Assembly: GCA_903813345.2 (NCBI GenBank) | Contig: CAIIXF020000007.1 | Coordinates: forward strand, 30,848,698 to 30,912,697 | From: Owenia fusiformis | Taxonomy: Eukaryota > Annelida > Polychaeta > Sabellida > Oweniidae | Direction of reading: 5' to 3' | DNA: 64,000 bases | Part shown: in pieces, positions 50,401-53,250 of the stretch | Layout: each line of letters opens with the position of its first letter | Position numbering within the stretch: the stretch's first letter is position 1 | The notes under the pieces: generated by a model | Database searches by the model: none | What the model was told of the DNA's origin: nothing | The model's input: the letters and a program-made list of their open reading frames with translations, nothing else | Made by a program: the position numbers and the translations under genes

Positions 50401-51362
50401 TGTAATAAATAAATTAATGATTATAAAAGTAACTGAAGTCAAACTCGCTGGTTTGTTGGTTTGTGCCACGAATCTTTGGTAACCACATGCAAGAGATGAC
50501 ATAAATGACCTTATATTTTATTCTGCAGATAACCAAAGATTTCAATACCTTTAGAACTTCAGTGTTTTCACAGTAATTATAAAAATCAGATATTAATGGT
50601 TTATACAGGTTTGATCAATAAAGTTACATTATCTATACCACTAACTTGATTAAATCTATAGTAGGTGGCTTTAATCTAGAACAGATCTATTGACCAATCC
50701 CGCTTTGCTATATATACCTCCATGCCAAGCCAGATCTGATCAGCACCAAGGGGATCTAACTTTAGATATATTCCTTTGAACTTCACAATATTGGGGTGGT
50801 TCCCTAAATCACGTAGGATGATGTATTCCTCCTCAATTTCTTCCATGATTTCGTGCAGAGATTCAAGTACTTTCATAGCCACAATTTCCCCTGAAATAAG
50901 TTGATGCAATTCAATAATATATAATGATATAATATATTTAAGAGATCAGGAATGTTATACAGATTGTCAATATTTCTACAATCTGACATTCTACTTAAAA
51001 GTCCTCCTCATCATTTTGTAAAACTTTTATCTTTTACTGACATTTTAACTTTCATTGCATGATTATATTTGTCACAAAAATTCCCCAAAATTGAATAACC
51101 AAAACTACTTCTATATCTACAGAGGAATTACAAAATACATGTATACAAAAGCATACAAAATTTTATTTGCATATTGAATATTTGCAAAATCTTTCTAAGT
51201 GTGTTGCATAGAACATTTTGTACCTGTTTCTTTATGTCTTGCAGAGAAAACCTCCCCATATGTGCCCATACCAATCCTTTCCTCCAGTTCCCATGTATTG
51301 GTGGGGTCAGGTAGGTTGTTGATGTCTATCACCTTGGTATACTCACTGTATAGTCTGGCCAT
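2367..51362 (-). CDS. MYO3: Myosin III gene (kinase-myosin fusion), whole coding span including introns
   Basis: An actin-based motor with an N-terminal protein kinase, the class III myosin family (vertebrate MYO3A/MYO3B, fly NINAC). Family members work in actin protrusions of photoreceptors and hair cells. Thirty-three exons, including one alternative pair, were joined by eye. All introns have GT-AG ends and phases agree throughout. The product is about 1370 residues, close to human MYO3B as I recall it. Kinase: residues ~28-295, with GMGTYG loop, Lys53, HRDIKGHN (151-158), DFG (171-173) and APE (196-198). Motor: ~340-1036, with GESGAGKT (429-436), switch I NDNSSRFG (479-486) and switch II DIFGFE (713-718). 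Neck: IQ motifs ~1055-1215. The tail is short. All catalytic residues I could check are present, so kinase and motor both look active. The last exon is the least certain part. Confidence 0.95.
2485..3017. repeat. 81-bp minisatellite, about 6.5 copies
   Basis: Each unit has 'ccacactttcttacacaggc', then 'gtgtatatataccacaatgc', then 'atcccacaacataaa'. Units are about 90 percent alike. Because 81 is a multiple of 3, every frame that lacks a stop in one unit stays open, producing long spurious ORFs on both strands. It lies in the last intron of myosin III. Confidence 0.9.
3306..3340 (-). CDS. MYO3: Myosin III exon 31: small tail exon
   Basis: 35 nt: [11 protein letters not shown] plus two bases. 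The acceptor TTTTTCTTGCAG is strong and the donor is GTAGAC. Phase fits exon 30 and the proposed last exon. Confidence 0.65.
3704..3913 (-). CDS. MYO3: Myosin III exon 30: acidic tail segment
   Basis: 70 codons, phase 0. Rich in Glu, Asp and Thr, ending [15 protein letters not shown]. Open frame with good splice sites. The composition is typical of the poorly conserved class III tail; I see no named domain. Confidence 0.8.
4122..4567. mobile_element. hAT-type MITE, 446 bp
   Basis: Ends TAGTGGTGCAACTCG and its inverse, flanked by a perfect 8-bp target duplication GTATGGAC (4114-4121 and 4568-4575). It has no coding capacity. An 8-bp duplication and this terminus fit hAT elements. It sits in the myosin III intron between exons 29 and 30. 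Confidence 0.85.
4890..5410. repeat. ~40-bp minisatellite
   Basis: About eleven imperfect copies of a unit like 'gtaagcattccaaaaggctt' plus 'gcatgttata'. It ends about 20 bp from exon 29's donor. Confidence 0.85.
5429..5530 (-). CDS. MYO3: Myosin III exon 29: tail
   Basis: 34 codons, phase 0 at both ends: [18 protein letters not shown] then ending NGLLVD. AG acceptor and GTAAGT donor. I see no known motif. Being phase 0 and 102 nt, it could be skipped without changing frame. Confidence 0.8.
5531..6249. other. Intron 28 of myosin III
   Basis: Plain AT-rich intron sequence; nothing else seen. Confidence 0.5.
6250..6434 (-). CDS. MYO3: Myosin III exon 28: last IQ motifs and start of tail
   Basis: 61 codons after a split leucine. 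It completes IQ5 ([10 protein letters not shown]) and contains a weaker IQ6 ([16 protein letters not shown]). The rest is Lys/Gln-rich, ending IYFSQQ. Confidence 0.92.
6435..7839. other. Intron 27 of myosin III
   Basis: AT-rich intron sequence with no repeat or coding signal that I can support. Confidence 0.5.
7840..8001 (-). CDS. MYO3: Myosin III exon 27: IQ motifs
   Basis: 162 nt: 53 codons with a split codon at each end, phase 1 on both sides. It completes IQ3 ([10 protein letters not shown]), contains IQ4 ([15 protein letters not shown]) and starts IQ5 (VRLQA). Both ends cut an IQ motif at the same codon, suggesting the exon arose by duplication. Confidence 0.92.
8345..8445. repeat. Short ~24-bp tandem repeat
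   Basis: About four copies of a 'tatctgattctaccattata'-like unit inside intron 26. Confidence 0.55.
9085..9335. repeat. ~27-bp minisatellite
   Basis: About nine imperfect copies built on 'gagttttggactagtaagtc'. It lies in intron 26. Confidence 0.8.
9483..9726 (-). CDS. MYO3: Myosin III exon 26: end of motor and first IQ motifs
   Basis: 81 codons plus one base. [15 protein letters not shown] finishes the motor. Two IQ motifs follow ([27 protein letters not shown]) and a third starts at VIQT, where the exon stops in phase 1. IQ motifs bind calmodulin-type light chains. Confidence 0.94.
9879..10087. mobile_element. MITE with ACTGTATAAGTGGTA termini
   Basis: About 209 bp. The left end TACTGTATAAGTGGTA is matched by its inverse TACCACTTATACAGTA at the right end. 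The internal sequence is AT-rich and partly self-complementary (aaattaaatg words). The ends carry TA, so a TA duplication as in Tc1/mariner-like MITEs is possible. Confidence 0.75.
10250..10361 (-). CDS. MYO3: Myosin III exon 25: converter
   Basis: 37 codons after a split arginine: [27 protein letters not shown]. This is the converter domain; WA.GKTKVFLK continues into exon 26. Confidence 0.95.
10605..10754 (-). CDS. MYO3: Myosin III exon 24: SH1/SH2 helix region
   Basis: 49 codons with split ends: [47 protein letters not shown]. This is the force-transmitting reactive-thiol helix region; LRYTG.LET..IRR is diagnostic for class III. Confidence 0.96.
11233..11348 (-). CDS. MYO3: Myosin III exon 23
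   Basis: 38 codons plus two bases. A short Ser/Gln-rich lead is followed by [20 protein letters not shown] and GTPHFVR, the conserved '[14 protein letters not shown]' helix and the start of the CIRPN motif. Confidence 0.95.
11601..11704 (-). CDS. MYO3: Myosin III exon 22: Ser/Thr-rich loop 2 insert
   Basis: 34 codons after a split glycine. It is made almost entirely of Ser, Thr, Gly, Pro and Asn (for example [17 protein letters not shown]) and ends AHGSK. Its place fits surface loop 2, which touches actin. The acceptor AG lies about 19 nt from the end of a mariner-type element. The human protein has a different, more charged loop here. Skipping the exon would break frame. Confidence 0.85.
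11725..12703 (-). mobile_element. Degenerate Tc1/mariner-type DNA transposon, 979 bp
   Basis: Terminal inverted repeats of about 210 bp begin CAGGGTGTCCAAAAAAAA, flanked by TA on both sides (TA 11723-11724 and 12704-12705). On the minus strand the middle keeps traces of a transposase of the IS630-Tc1-mariner superfamily. A 'GIIGPFWF' block lies near 12320-12335. A '[15 protein letters not shown]' block lies near 12055-12105 and corresponds to the usual W..RSPDL.P.DFFLW motif. Stops interrupt it and much of the gene is missing, so it is inactive. It lies in intron 21, its end about 19 nt from exon 22's acceptor. Confidence 0.85.
12711..12850. repeat. Dispersed 'GGAACACCTCTG' repeat, copy 1
   Basis: Starts 'gcaaaacctgtgaagtg' and has repeated 'agtggaacac' words. 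It shares these with copies near 13.8, 18.8, 22.2 and 56.8 kb. It directly abuts the mariner-type element. Confidence 0.55.
12851..13780. other. Intron 21 sequence
   Basis: AT-rich, with an A-rich patch near 13125-13155. 'ggctatgggcctg' at 13421-13433 matches the end of the MITE at 53043-53250 and is probably a relic of that family. Confidence 0.4.
13782..14180. mobile_element. MITE-like copy of the 'ACAGTAAAACCTGT' family
   Basis: The left end ACAGTAAAACCTGT pairs with a decayed inverse near 14170. The right part carries the 'ggaacacct' words typical of this dispersed family. It has no coding capacity. Confidence 0.45.
14741..14870 (-). CDS. MYO3: Myosin III exon 21
   Basis: 43 codons plus one base: [42 protein letters not shown]. 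This is the 'FLEKNRD.LP.D...L' motif at the start of the actin-binding lower 50-kDa region. Confidence 0.95.
15199..15328. mobile_element. 130-bp hairpin MITE
   Basis: Near-perfect palindrome from TATAGACC to GGTCTATA, centre about 15263, with the inner arms 'gggctaggcacaaaag' and 'cttttgtgcctagccc'. Both strands therefore encode almost the same peptide by chance. Located in intron 20. Confidence 0.8.
15389..15480 (-). CDS. MYO3: Myosin III exon 20
   Basis: 30 codons after a split aspartate: [16 protein letters not shown], then [11 protein letters not shown]. This is the 'F.I.HYAG.V' strand of the lower 50-kDa domain; the valine comes from exon 21. Confidence 0.94.
15660..16050. repeat. Repeated 'gcatatctcccg' words, partly inverted
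   Basis: Several copies of 'ggtgcatatcttc' and 'gatatatcct' in both orientations, with 'ccaagtagagttttagtgat' near the left end and 'ctctacttggtattgg' in the middle as an inverse pair. Probably a decayed fold-back element of intron 19. Confidence 0.4.
16195..16348 (-). CDS. MYO3: Myosin III exon 19
   Basis: 51 codons plus one base. It contains [24 protein letters not shown] and FPKATDQSL, as in human MYO3A. Its acceptor AG (16349-16350) is only about 12 nt from a 766-bp fold-back element, so most of the branch and pyrimidine-tract region is element sequence. Confidence 0.95.
16363..17128. mobile_element. 766-bp fold-back element (near-perfect palindrome)
   Basis: Two arms of about 380 bp, centre near 16745, beginning TAATTAGAGGTTATG and ending with its inverse. 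Each arm is composite. It carries an inner inverted pair GTTATGTCACTATCGTGGCA (16372 and about 16470). It also carries a second inverted pair TTATAACATACCTATGATGA (about 16492 and 16740). No coding capacity. It fills most of intron 18 and ends about 12 nt from exon 19's acceptor. Confidence 0.9.
17610..17754 (-). CDS. MYO3: Myosin III exon 18: switch II and relay helix
   Basis: 48 codons after a split serine. Switch II DIFGFE is at residues 713-718, followed by the relay helix [20 protein letters not shown]. Donor GTGAGT. Confidence 0.96.
18105..18318 (-). CDS. MYO3: Myosin III exon 17
   Basis: 70 codons plus split ends. It reads [19 protein letters not shown], then [19 protein letters not shown] and [18 protein letters not shown], all standard motor motifs including the long helix before switch II. 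Confidence 0.95.
18623..18746 (-). CDS. MYO3: Myosin III exon 16
   Basis: 41 codons plus one base. [16 protein letters not shown] is the conserved 'I..ILAAILHLGNI.F' motif. Donor GTATGT. Confidence 0.94.
18793..18935. repeat. Dispersed 'GGAACACCTCTG' repeat, copy 3
   Basis: 'gaaacctgtaaagtggaaca' at the left and 'cacaggttttact' at the right form short inverted ends. Lies in intron 15. Confidence 0.55.
19004..19115 (-). CDS. MYO3: Myosin III exon 15
   Basis: 37 codons after a split arginine: [15 protein letters not shown], then [16 protein letters not shown], the family's 'F..QCFKVIGFT' helix of the upper 50-kDa domain. Donor GTAAAG. Confidence 0.93.
19379..19477 (-). CDS. MYO3: Myosin III exon 14
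   Basis: 99 nt, 32 codons plus split ends. [16 protein letters not shown] matches the ENFHIFYY motif of the upper 50-kDa region. Acceptor TTTTTTTGTAG. Confidence 0.94.
19624..19675 (-). CDS. MYO3: Myosin III exon 13
   Basis: A 52-nt exon: 16 full codons with split codons at both ends. It reads [16 protein letters not shown], the conserved [14 protein letters not shown] element of the motor. Phases fit exons 12 and 14. Confidence 0.93.
19965..20115 (-). CDS. MYO3: Myosin III exon 12: switch I
   Basis: 50 codons plus one base. It begins [20 protein letters not shown] and has switch [10 protein letters not shown] (residues 479-487) then YLEMTF. Donor GTATGT. Confidence 0.95.
20116..20940. other. 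Intron between exons 11b and 12, 3' part
   Basis: AT-rich sequence; nothing recognised. The 5' part of the same intron holds the exon-end repeats listed next. Confidence 0.5.
20947..21109 (-). repeat. Degraded copies of exon 11b's 3' end with splice donors
   Basis: On the minus strand the sequence GTGCAACAACTAACCCTGTT AGGGAGG|GTGAGT (the real exon end) recurs in altered form. One copy has its donor at 21013. A more diverged one has its donor at 21057. A third, at about 20950-20995, keeps the AGGGAGG but continues GTTTTG. They are too short to encode a P-loop, so they are tail-plus-donor fragments rather than full exons. Confidence 0.7.
21110..21193 (-). CDS. MYO3: Myosin III exon 11b: canonical P-loop exon
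   Basis: 84 nt, 28 codons, phase 0. It encodes [19 protein letters not shown] and ends LTLLGR, almost the same as human MYO3A in this stretch. The donor is the strong GTGAGT. At least three degraded copies of its 3' end lie in the next 160 nt, two of them with a GTGAGT donor. Confidence 0.95.
21194..21728. other. Intron between the two alternative P-loop exons
   Basis: 535 nt with no coding signal. I looked for obvious complementary docking sequences and saw none by eye. A CAGGGTGG word near 21709 recalls mariner ends. Confidence 0.5.
21729..21812 (-). CDS. MYO3: Myosin III exon 11a: alternative P-loop exon (divergent copy)
   Basis: 84 nt, 28 codons, phase 0 at both ends, with AG acceptor and GTAGCC donor. 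It encodes [19 protein letters not shown] and ends FMFLGK. This is the motor's P-loop, but it reads GSGKTM where the canonical exon reads GAGKTE. It has the same length and phase as exon 11b, 535 nt downstream. Using both would put two P-loops in tandem, so the pair is read as mutually exclusive. The frame is open and the ATP-binding residues are kept, so it does not look like a dead relic. Confidence 0.85.
22165..22322. repeat. Dispersed 'GGAACACCTCTG' repeat, copy 4
   Basis: 'aagaacacctctgtaagcgg' and further 'acacctctgtaag' units, ending 'acacaggttttacagt', the family's right end. Confidence 0.6.
22639..22743 (-). CDS. MYO3: Myosin III exon 10: motor segment before the P-loop
   Basis: 35 codons, phase 0 at both ends. 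[15 protein letters not shown] is the conserved 'PPHIFAMAD' motif. The last codons (KHNQ) must join a P-loop exon, and two candidates follow, both phase 0. Confidence 0.94.
23202..23318 (-). CDS. MYO3: Myosin III exon 9: start of motor domain
   Basis: 39 codons, phase 0. It carries the motor hallmark [14 protein letters not shown] (nucleotide-binding region before the purine loop). The donor is GTAGTT, a little off consensus. Confidence 0.94.
23319..24141. other. Intron 8 of myosin III
   Basis: No second gene seen. It contains a repeated 'gtttgtgttt' word region near 23870-23910. Confidence 0.45.
24142..24291 (-). CDS. MYO3: Myosin III exon 8: linker between kinase and motor
   Basis: 50 codons, phase 0 at both ends. 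It starts [16 protein letters not shown] and ends [11 protein letters not shown], matching the 'DDLATLEILDE' motif that opens the motor in human MYO3A. Confidence 0.92.
24762..24784. repeat. TA microsatellite
   Basis: About ten TA dinucleotides in intron 7. Confidence 0.8.
24961..25293. repeat. 32-bp minisatellite
   Basis: About ten copies of 'tttctgaaacattcgtgtta' plus 'aatgatgctata'. A MITE is inserted in its last unit. Confidence 0.88.
25302..25543. mobile_element. hAT-type MITE, 242 bp, inside the 32-bp satellite
   Basis: Ends CATCCTCC and GGAGGATG(T), flanked by the perfect 8-bp duplication CTTGTTAA (25294-25301 and 25544-25551), which is a piece of the satellite unit. Longer imperfect inverted similarity follows (ccttcttccccctg / cagggtgcaaagaagg). 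No coding capacity. Confidence 0.8.
25552..26800. other. Intron 7, middle part
   Basis: AT-rich sequence in which I see no gene or clear repeat. Confidence 0.5.
26803..26874. repeat. Two-copy ~36-bp direct repeat
   Basis: 'ttgaggttggagttgaggtt' plus 'tcatttgag' occurs twice, 20 bp from exon 7's donor. Confidence 0.7.
26894..26984 (-). CDS. MYO3: Myosin III exon 7: end of kinase domain
   Basis: 30 codons after a split arginine: [20 protein letters not shown], then a short stretch. This is the alpha-I helix region with the conserved RP pair. It is separated from exon 6 by a 12.6-kb intron, the largest in the gene. Confidence 0.93.
27062..27323. repeat. Direct repeat pair, ~65 bp
   Basis: 'atcgcttaaatattttccat' followed by 'tcacgtttaggttgttaaaa' occurs at about 27083-27134 and again at about 27270-27323, separated by about 135 bp with TTGTA repeats. 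Confidence 0.75.
28938..29146. mobile_element. MITE-like element with ATACTGTAAA ends (repeated at 32691-32899)
   Basis: 'atactgtaaattttcaagg' at the left and 'gaaaatttgggcttttacag' with TATT at the right form inverted ends. Internal 'atagtgaat' words recur. Present in both duplication copies. Confidence 0.45.
29657..31739 (-). mobile_element. Mariner element, copy 1 (right end lost to duplication)
   Basis: The left end CAGGGCGTTCAATAAGTATT follows a TA. Minus-strand 31129-31476 encodes the C-terminal part of a mariner transposase: [10 protein letters not shown], the KRDLRG motif and a [11 protein letters not shown] end like the family's 'KCI...G.YFE'. The catalytic N-terminal part is absent, and a piece of the C-terminal region is repeated at about 31500-31600. 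A pearl-like element is nested within. Inactive. Confidence 0.85.
29935..31112. mobile_element. Pearl-like / Helentron-like element nested in mariner, copy 1
   Basis: Starts 'aactagataatggcaactcc'. It contains two copies of a ~280-bp core ('ttgcgaaatcgtacattaga'; about 30092 and 30555), then a GGAC tetranucleotide microsatellite (31030-31070), then a terminal region 'gggcttcactatatccctac' and 'cgaacttcgttcgttgggat'. Core repeats plus an ACGG-type microsatellite plus a hairpin end match the layout I recall for mollusc pearl elements. No Rep/helicase gene, so non-autonomous. Confidence 0.65.
31743..35527. repeat. 3.75-kb tandem duplication, copy 2
   Basis: Direct second copy. Sequence continues past its end into the intact right end of the mariner, so this copy holds the original right junction and copy 1's end is the duplication breakpoint. 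Confidence 0.95.
33410..35679 (-). mobile_element. Mariner element, copy 2 (both ends present)
   Basis: Both ends are seen: CAGGGCGTTCAATAAGTATT at the left and its inverse AATACTTATTGAACGCCCTG at the right, with TA on both sides (33408-33409, 35680-35681). Inner terminal regions pair further (aaagttataac; gttactaaggtaacc near each end). The transposase fragment is at 34917-35264 on the minus strand. It carries the same nested element as copy 1. Confidence 0.88.
33688..34901. mobile_element. Pearl-like / Helentron-like element nested in mariner, copy 2
   Basis: Same structure as in copy 1. The microsatellite (34794-34859) is longer and mixes GGAC with TGAC units, the main difference between the two duplication copies. 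Confidence 0.65.
35690..36750. other. Intron 6 sequence between mariner and fold-back element
   Basis: AT-rich intron sequence with no feature I can support. Confidence 0.45.
36757..39598. mobile_element. 2.84-kb fold-back element with internal tandem repeats
   Basis: The left end TAGGCCATCAGC is matched by GCTGATGGCCTA at the right. The outer ~200 bp of each arm pair closely ('gtgatagcattgtaacagtt' and inverse). Each arm then carries six to seven ~180-bp units built on 'aaatccaagatggccaccaa' / 'atgggtgcc', inverted in the right arm. Centre near 38.24 kb. No coding capacity. The right end is about 14 nt from exon 6's donor. Confidence 0.9.
37918..38047. repeat. Perfect 65-bp tandem duplication
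   Basis: The unit 'atcatctaaacatatagagg' through 'cagcaaacatttt' occurs twice back to back (37918-37982, 37983-38047) inside the left arm of the fold-back element; it has no partner in the right arm. Confidence 0.9.
39615..39826 (-). CDS. MYO3: Myosin III exon 6: kinase C-lobe
   Basis: 70 codons plus two bases. It begins [13 protein letters not shown] and includes [12 protein letters not shown] (alpha-F) and [11 protein letters not shown], close to the human MYO3A order. The donor GT at 39613-39614 is only about 14 nt from the end of a 2.84-kb fold-back element in the intron. Confidence 0.95.
40084..40160 (-). CDS. MYO3: Myosin III exon 5: kinase activation segment
   Basis: 25 codons after the split glycine of DFG. 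It contains the STE20/GCK signature [11 protein letters not shown] (residues 188-198) with likely activation-loop Thr/Ser sites before it. Phase 1 in, phase 0 out, donor GTGAGT. Confidence 0.95.
40161..41540. other. Intron 4, right part next to exon 5
   Basis: No repeats or coding signal beyond a C-run near 41262. Near 41225-41275 'caaaatttgggggccaattt' faces 'ctcaaaatttgggcccccc', probably a decayed MITE. Confidence 0.4.
41545..43312. repeat. 28-bp satellite with 84/112-bp higher-order units
   Basis: The monomer is about 'attgacagacaataggcaat' plus 'ataaactt' (28 bp). Variants follow each other in fixed order: a 'ggcagacaatagg' type, a 'ttattgacagac' type and an 'acagttcatggacaat' type. This makes 84-bp (3-mer) and 112-bp (4-mer) units, together well over 30 monomers. 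It is interrupted at about 41845-42520 by a LINE fragment. Because 84 is a multiple of 3, long meaningless ORFs occur on both strands. Confidence 0.92.
41845..42520 (-). mobile_element. LINE reverse-transcriptase C-terminal fragment inside the satellite
   Basis: About 220 residues open on the minus strand. [20 protein letters not shown] is the end of the RT thumb, followed by a '[20 protein letters not shown]' block and '[10 protein letters not shown]' / '[10 protein letters not shown]', typical of CR1/Jockey-type non-LTR elements. The polymerase core and the 3' UTR are both missing. Satellite monomers abut it on both sides and the frame runs on into them. Confidence 0.85.
43519..43618 (-). 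CDS. MYO3: Myosin III exon 4: kinase catalytic loop and DFG
   Basis: 33 codons plus one base. HRDIKGHN (residues 151-158) holds the catalytic aspartate and the metal-binding asparagine; the exon ends inside the DFG triplet. Donor GTAAGT. It lies just beyond the large 28-bp satellite in the next intron. Confidence 0.95.
43619..44050. other. Intron 3, part next to exon 4
   Basis: No feature seen. Confidence 0.4.
44070..44470. repeat. 'GCGGGATTTTGCGGGACA' repeat region
   Basis: Two ~180-bp blocks with recurring 'ttcgcgggattt', 'gggacat' and 'cagattttttaaac'/'cagattttttagac' words, GC-richer than the surroundings. A related piece lies at 46.9-47.05 kb. Confidence 0.6.
44841..45715. mobile_element. 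875-bp fold-back element with 10-bp target duplication
   Basis: Arms of about 300 bp start GGGTTTGTATAAAAACCGGG and are inverted at the right end. They are flanked by a perfect 10-bp duplication TTTCTAGATA (44831-44840, 45716-45725). The inner arms carry 'gtgcgatcgcaccccc', 'ggctacgcc' and 'gattgtaagac'-like blocks that also pair. A 9-10 bp duplication with long inverted repeats suggests a Mutator-like or fold-back type. No transposase. Confidence 0.88.
45983..46897. mobile_element. Non-autonomous DNA transposon with GACGTGTCGCAAAAA ends
   Basis: Left TAG(G)ACGTGTCGCAAAAA and right TTTTTGCGACACGTCTA. Inside, 'cctttcgtcctccac' occurs twice (46099, 46304). No long coding frame. About 915 bp. 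Confidence 0.7.
46900..47110. repeat. Second 'CGCGGG' block and 'ACACCAACCAC' repeat
   Basis: 'acttcgcgggacaatgcagg' and 'ccattcgcgggacactt' relate to 44.1-44.5 kb. 'caaacaccaaccacggaaca' with 'aaaaaagttggagac' (47076-47106) is nearly repeated at 10840-10890 in intron 23. Confidence 0.5.
47527..48726. mobile_element. hAT-like non-autonomous element with inverted 15-bp minisatellites
   Basis: 1200 bp, flanked by the 8-bp duplication ATCTAATC (47519-47526, 48727-48734). The ends GGGGT...ACCCC are followed inward by tandem copies of CCCAGTTGTCCGAAA (about five at the left, about five inverted at the right). The middle ~1 kb has no convincing coding region. Confidence 0.88.
48900..49160. mobile_element. 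MITE with GGCGGATCTGGG ends
   Basis: Left CAGGGGCGGATCTGGGACC, right inverse CCCCCAGATCCGCCAGTG; TGGTG on both sides may be a 5-bp duplication. The interior has 'aaggcccattt' words. The GGCGGATC terminus is common in hAT-like MITEs. Confidence 0.75.
49281..49385 (-). CDS. MYO3: Myosin III exon 3: kinase hinge region
   Basis: 35 codons, phase 0 at both ends, donor [16 protein letters not shown] matches the hinge and alpha-D segment (CSGGSVTDL in the human protein). [11 protein letters not shown] is alpha-E. Confidence 0.95.
49571..50353. mobile_element. Second pearl-like element with four ~160-bp core repeats
   Basis: Starts ACAATATCGTACCTAAAA. Four core copies follow ('gaagattttaggacggaaaa' / 'tccaaaatggccacctt'), then a GCCC microsatellite (50260-50284). 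It ends with two copies of 'acaatatcgtacctttatta' plus 'ggtacgata', which folds into a hairpin. Same plan as the GGAC-type element, different sequence. Lies in intron 2. Confidence 0.7.
50354..50717. other. Intron 2 remainder
   Basis: Nothing recognised. Confidence 0.4.
50718..50890 (-). CDS. MYO3: Myosin III exon 2: kinase N-lobe
   Basis: Residues 47-104. VAMKVL supplies the catalytic lysine (Lys53), and [10 protein letters not shown] is the alpha-C helix with its salt-bridge glutamate. [11 protein letters not shown] follows, as in MYO3 and other STE20 kinases. Clean AG acceptor and GT donor; phase 1 in, phase 0 out. Confidence 0.95.
50891..51223. other. Intron 1
   Basis: 333 nt, AT-rich, no feature seen. 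Confidence 0.5.
51224..51362 (-). CDS. MYO3: Myosin III exon 1: start codon and kinase glycine-rich loop
   Basis: The start is the ATG at 51362, in a strong initiation context (GCAACCATGG). The exon continues upstream to an acceptor AG at 51375-51376, so 12 nt of leader share this exon and a non-coding 5' exon must lie further upstream; I could not place it. The 46 codons start MARLYSEY, pass [11 protein letters not shown] (the family's strand before the kinase) and reach the ATP-binding loop GMGTYGEV at residues 31-38. The exon ends in phase 1 at a GT donor. Confidence 0.92.
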
Positions 51363-51374
51363 GGTTGCTTCTTC
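51358..51374 (-). promoter_or_regulatory. Translation start context of myosin III
   Basis: GCAACCATGGCC has a purine at -3 and G at +4, a strong eukaryotic initiation context. An acceptor AG immediately upstream of this exon shows that the leader is spliced. Confidence 0.7.
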
Positions 51375-51552
51375 CTGAAAAATACAGCATTTACTGTTTA
51401 CTTGGTAGTGTCATATATTAATTGACATAAATGTTAAAATAATCCTGTTTTGATATGTCAAGAAGCATTGATATTTTTTAATCTTTTCATTCATACTTTC
51501 CTTTGAAGCATTTACACACGAATTCCAGGTTAATGAGAACAGTAAAATATAT

Positions 51553-51795
51553 CAACTAGATAACAGCAATGCCAAAGCGTAGCAAATCCAACCTAACGGT
51601 CATGGCTGCCATTTTTAAAAAATCCTTCAACTACTTTTTCAGTTATAGCTAATATGTGTAATATATACTTATAAGTAGGAACATATAAAATTTCAACAAA
51701 ATCGAACACAAGTATATGCGTACCCAGACTGACAGAGGCACGGACGGAGGCTTTCCTTATGTCCCTCTGAACTTTGTTTGATGGGATAATTATTT
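51553..51795. mobile_element. Short pearl-like copy upstream of myosin III
   Basis: 'aactagataacagcaatgcc' start, degenerate 'gactgacagaggcacggacg' microsatellite, and 'cctctgaactttgtttgatg' terminus: the ends of the 29.9-kb element without its core. Confidence 0.6.
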
Positions 51796-51799
51796 GCCT

Positions 51800-53040
51800 C
51801 AGAAAATGACACATATAAAACAATTCTAGATGGTGAGACTGCATAGGTGCAATGTAATTGTTTATAATAAAGGTGTATGGTATAATTAGTAATTGTCATG
51901 TAATGAATATGACTAGTCGCAATATATCCATGATTCATGTATGCATCTATTCTCCATATATTTCTGGTTAATTGACTATTCTAGAAACTATTCTAGAATA
52001 GTCATTCTTTATAAAACTGTTTACTTTTTGTCAACATTTCTCTTTCTGAAAACCTGTTCAATAAGTGTTACACATTTCCAAAGTTTTCCATTTTTAAAAT
52101 TGTTAGTAAAATATTCCCAAGCCATGATTACTGTTAAAGTGACCTCTACCCTTTGTATCTATTTGCATTAAAATATAGTTTTATCTACACTCTTCCATGT
52201 CATTGTTAACCAAGTATTGACCAACATTTAAACATTATAAAAAAAATGTTTCTTTCTGCTCACAGCTGAAAAAATGACAACATGAAAAGTTTGAATTGAT
52301 ATGACCTGTGGTATGATGGCCAATGACCATCAGTAGTAGGGGCAGGTCTTCTTAACTATAAAATTCTCTAACCTTCTGAGAGGTTAGCTTGGAACTTAAC
52401 TCTACACAGAGGGTAAGTGGCCTCCTTAAATATAACACCTGTAATTTGAGGTAAATTTGATGAGCAATCCATTGATGATGAAGATAATTAATATAACAAA
52501 ACCATCTTAAAAGAAGTCTGAACCCATGGTTCTTTATGTTCTGATGGTAAAAGGTACAGTCTATTACCTTAAAACTGAACTTCTCAAACAAGGCAAACGA
52601 TCTACTTTTGTTCATACGTGGCGAAAAAGTCAACAGGCCATGCAATAGATTTTCTTATGTTCCCTCTTAACTTACTCCTATTGTCTATAGAATAGAATAT
52701 TGATGATAATTACAAGATCTGGGAAATTTACAAGACAATGTATGGGCAATTTCTTATTCAACCTAAGACTAATATCTCCCGTACACAGCCGCTGAATATT
52801 TAACAATGCAAAACCAACAGTGAGTAATTACTACAATTCATTTCAATTAAAGACACTTTCTATTTTCATCTCAATGTAATCTCACAGTAATAATCCACGA
52901 TTCTACAGCTAATCAATTATTTTGTATATACAAACATTGAGTGAAGGAATTCCATGTGTTAATATGCAATTTGTATTAATCATGGAATATATCTGTTATT
53001 CACTGATTAGAATAAATATAAGTATAATTAATGGAAAGAT
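51800..53040. other. Upstream region of myosin III
   Basis: No coding exon found. A 5' non-coding exon and promoter of myosin III should lie here or further right, but no signal is strong enough to place them. 'tttcttatgttccctcttaa' near 52652 may be another decayed pearl end. Confidence 0.4.
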
Positions 53041-53042
53041 AT

Positions 53043-53250
53043 CAGGCCCGTAGCCCGGGGGTGGGGTTCGATGGGTTCAAGCGAACTCCCCCCCCCCAGC
53101 CAAAAATTCTTTTAAAATCATGCAGTTTTTCACCATTCTGAGCACTCTGTTAGTGTTTTGGGCCATTTTTGGACCAAAATTGTCAAAAGCGAACCTACCT
53201 GGAATTTATCAAAAAGTGAACCCCCATAGCAAATCCTGGCTATGGGCCTG
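53043..53250. mobile_element. MITE with CAGGCCCGTAGCC ends
   Basis: Left CAGGCCCGTAGCC, right GGCTATGGGCCTG; GATAT on both sides is a probable 5-bp duplication. C-rich patch inside. Related ends occur at 13421 and 54255. Confidence 0.75.

Noticed and set aside
52352-52645. 97-codon minus-strand frame upstream of myosin III
   Set aside because: No family resemblance and no splice support; overlaps probable repeat relics.
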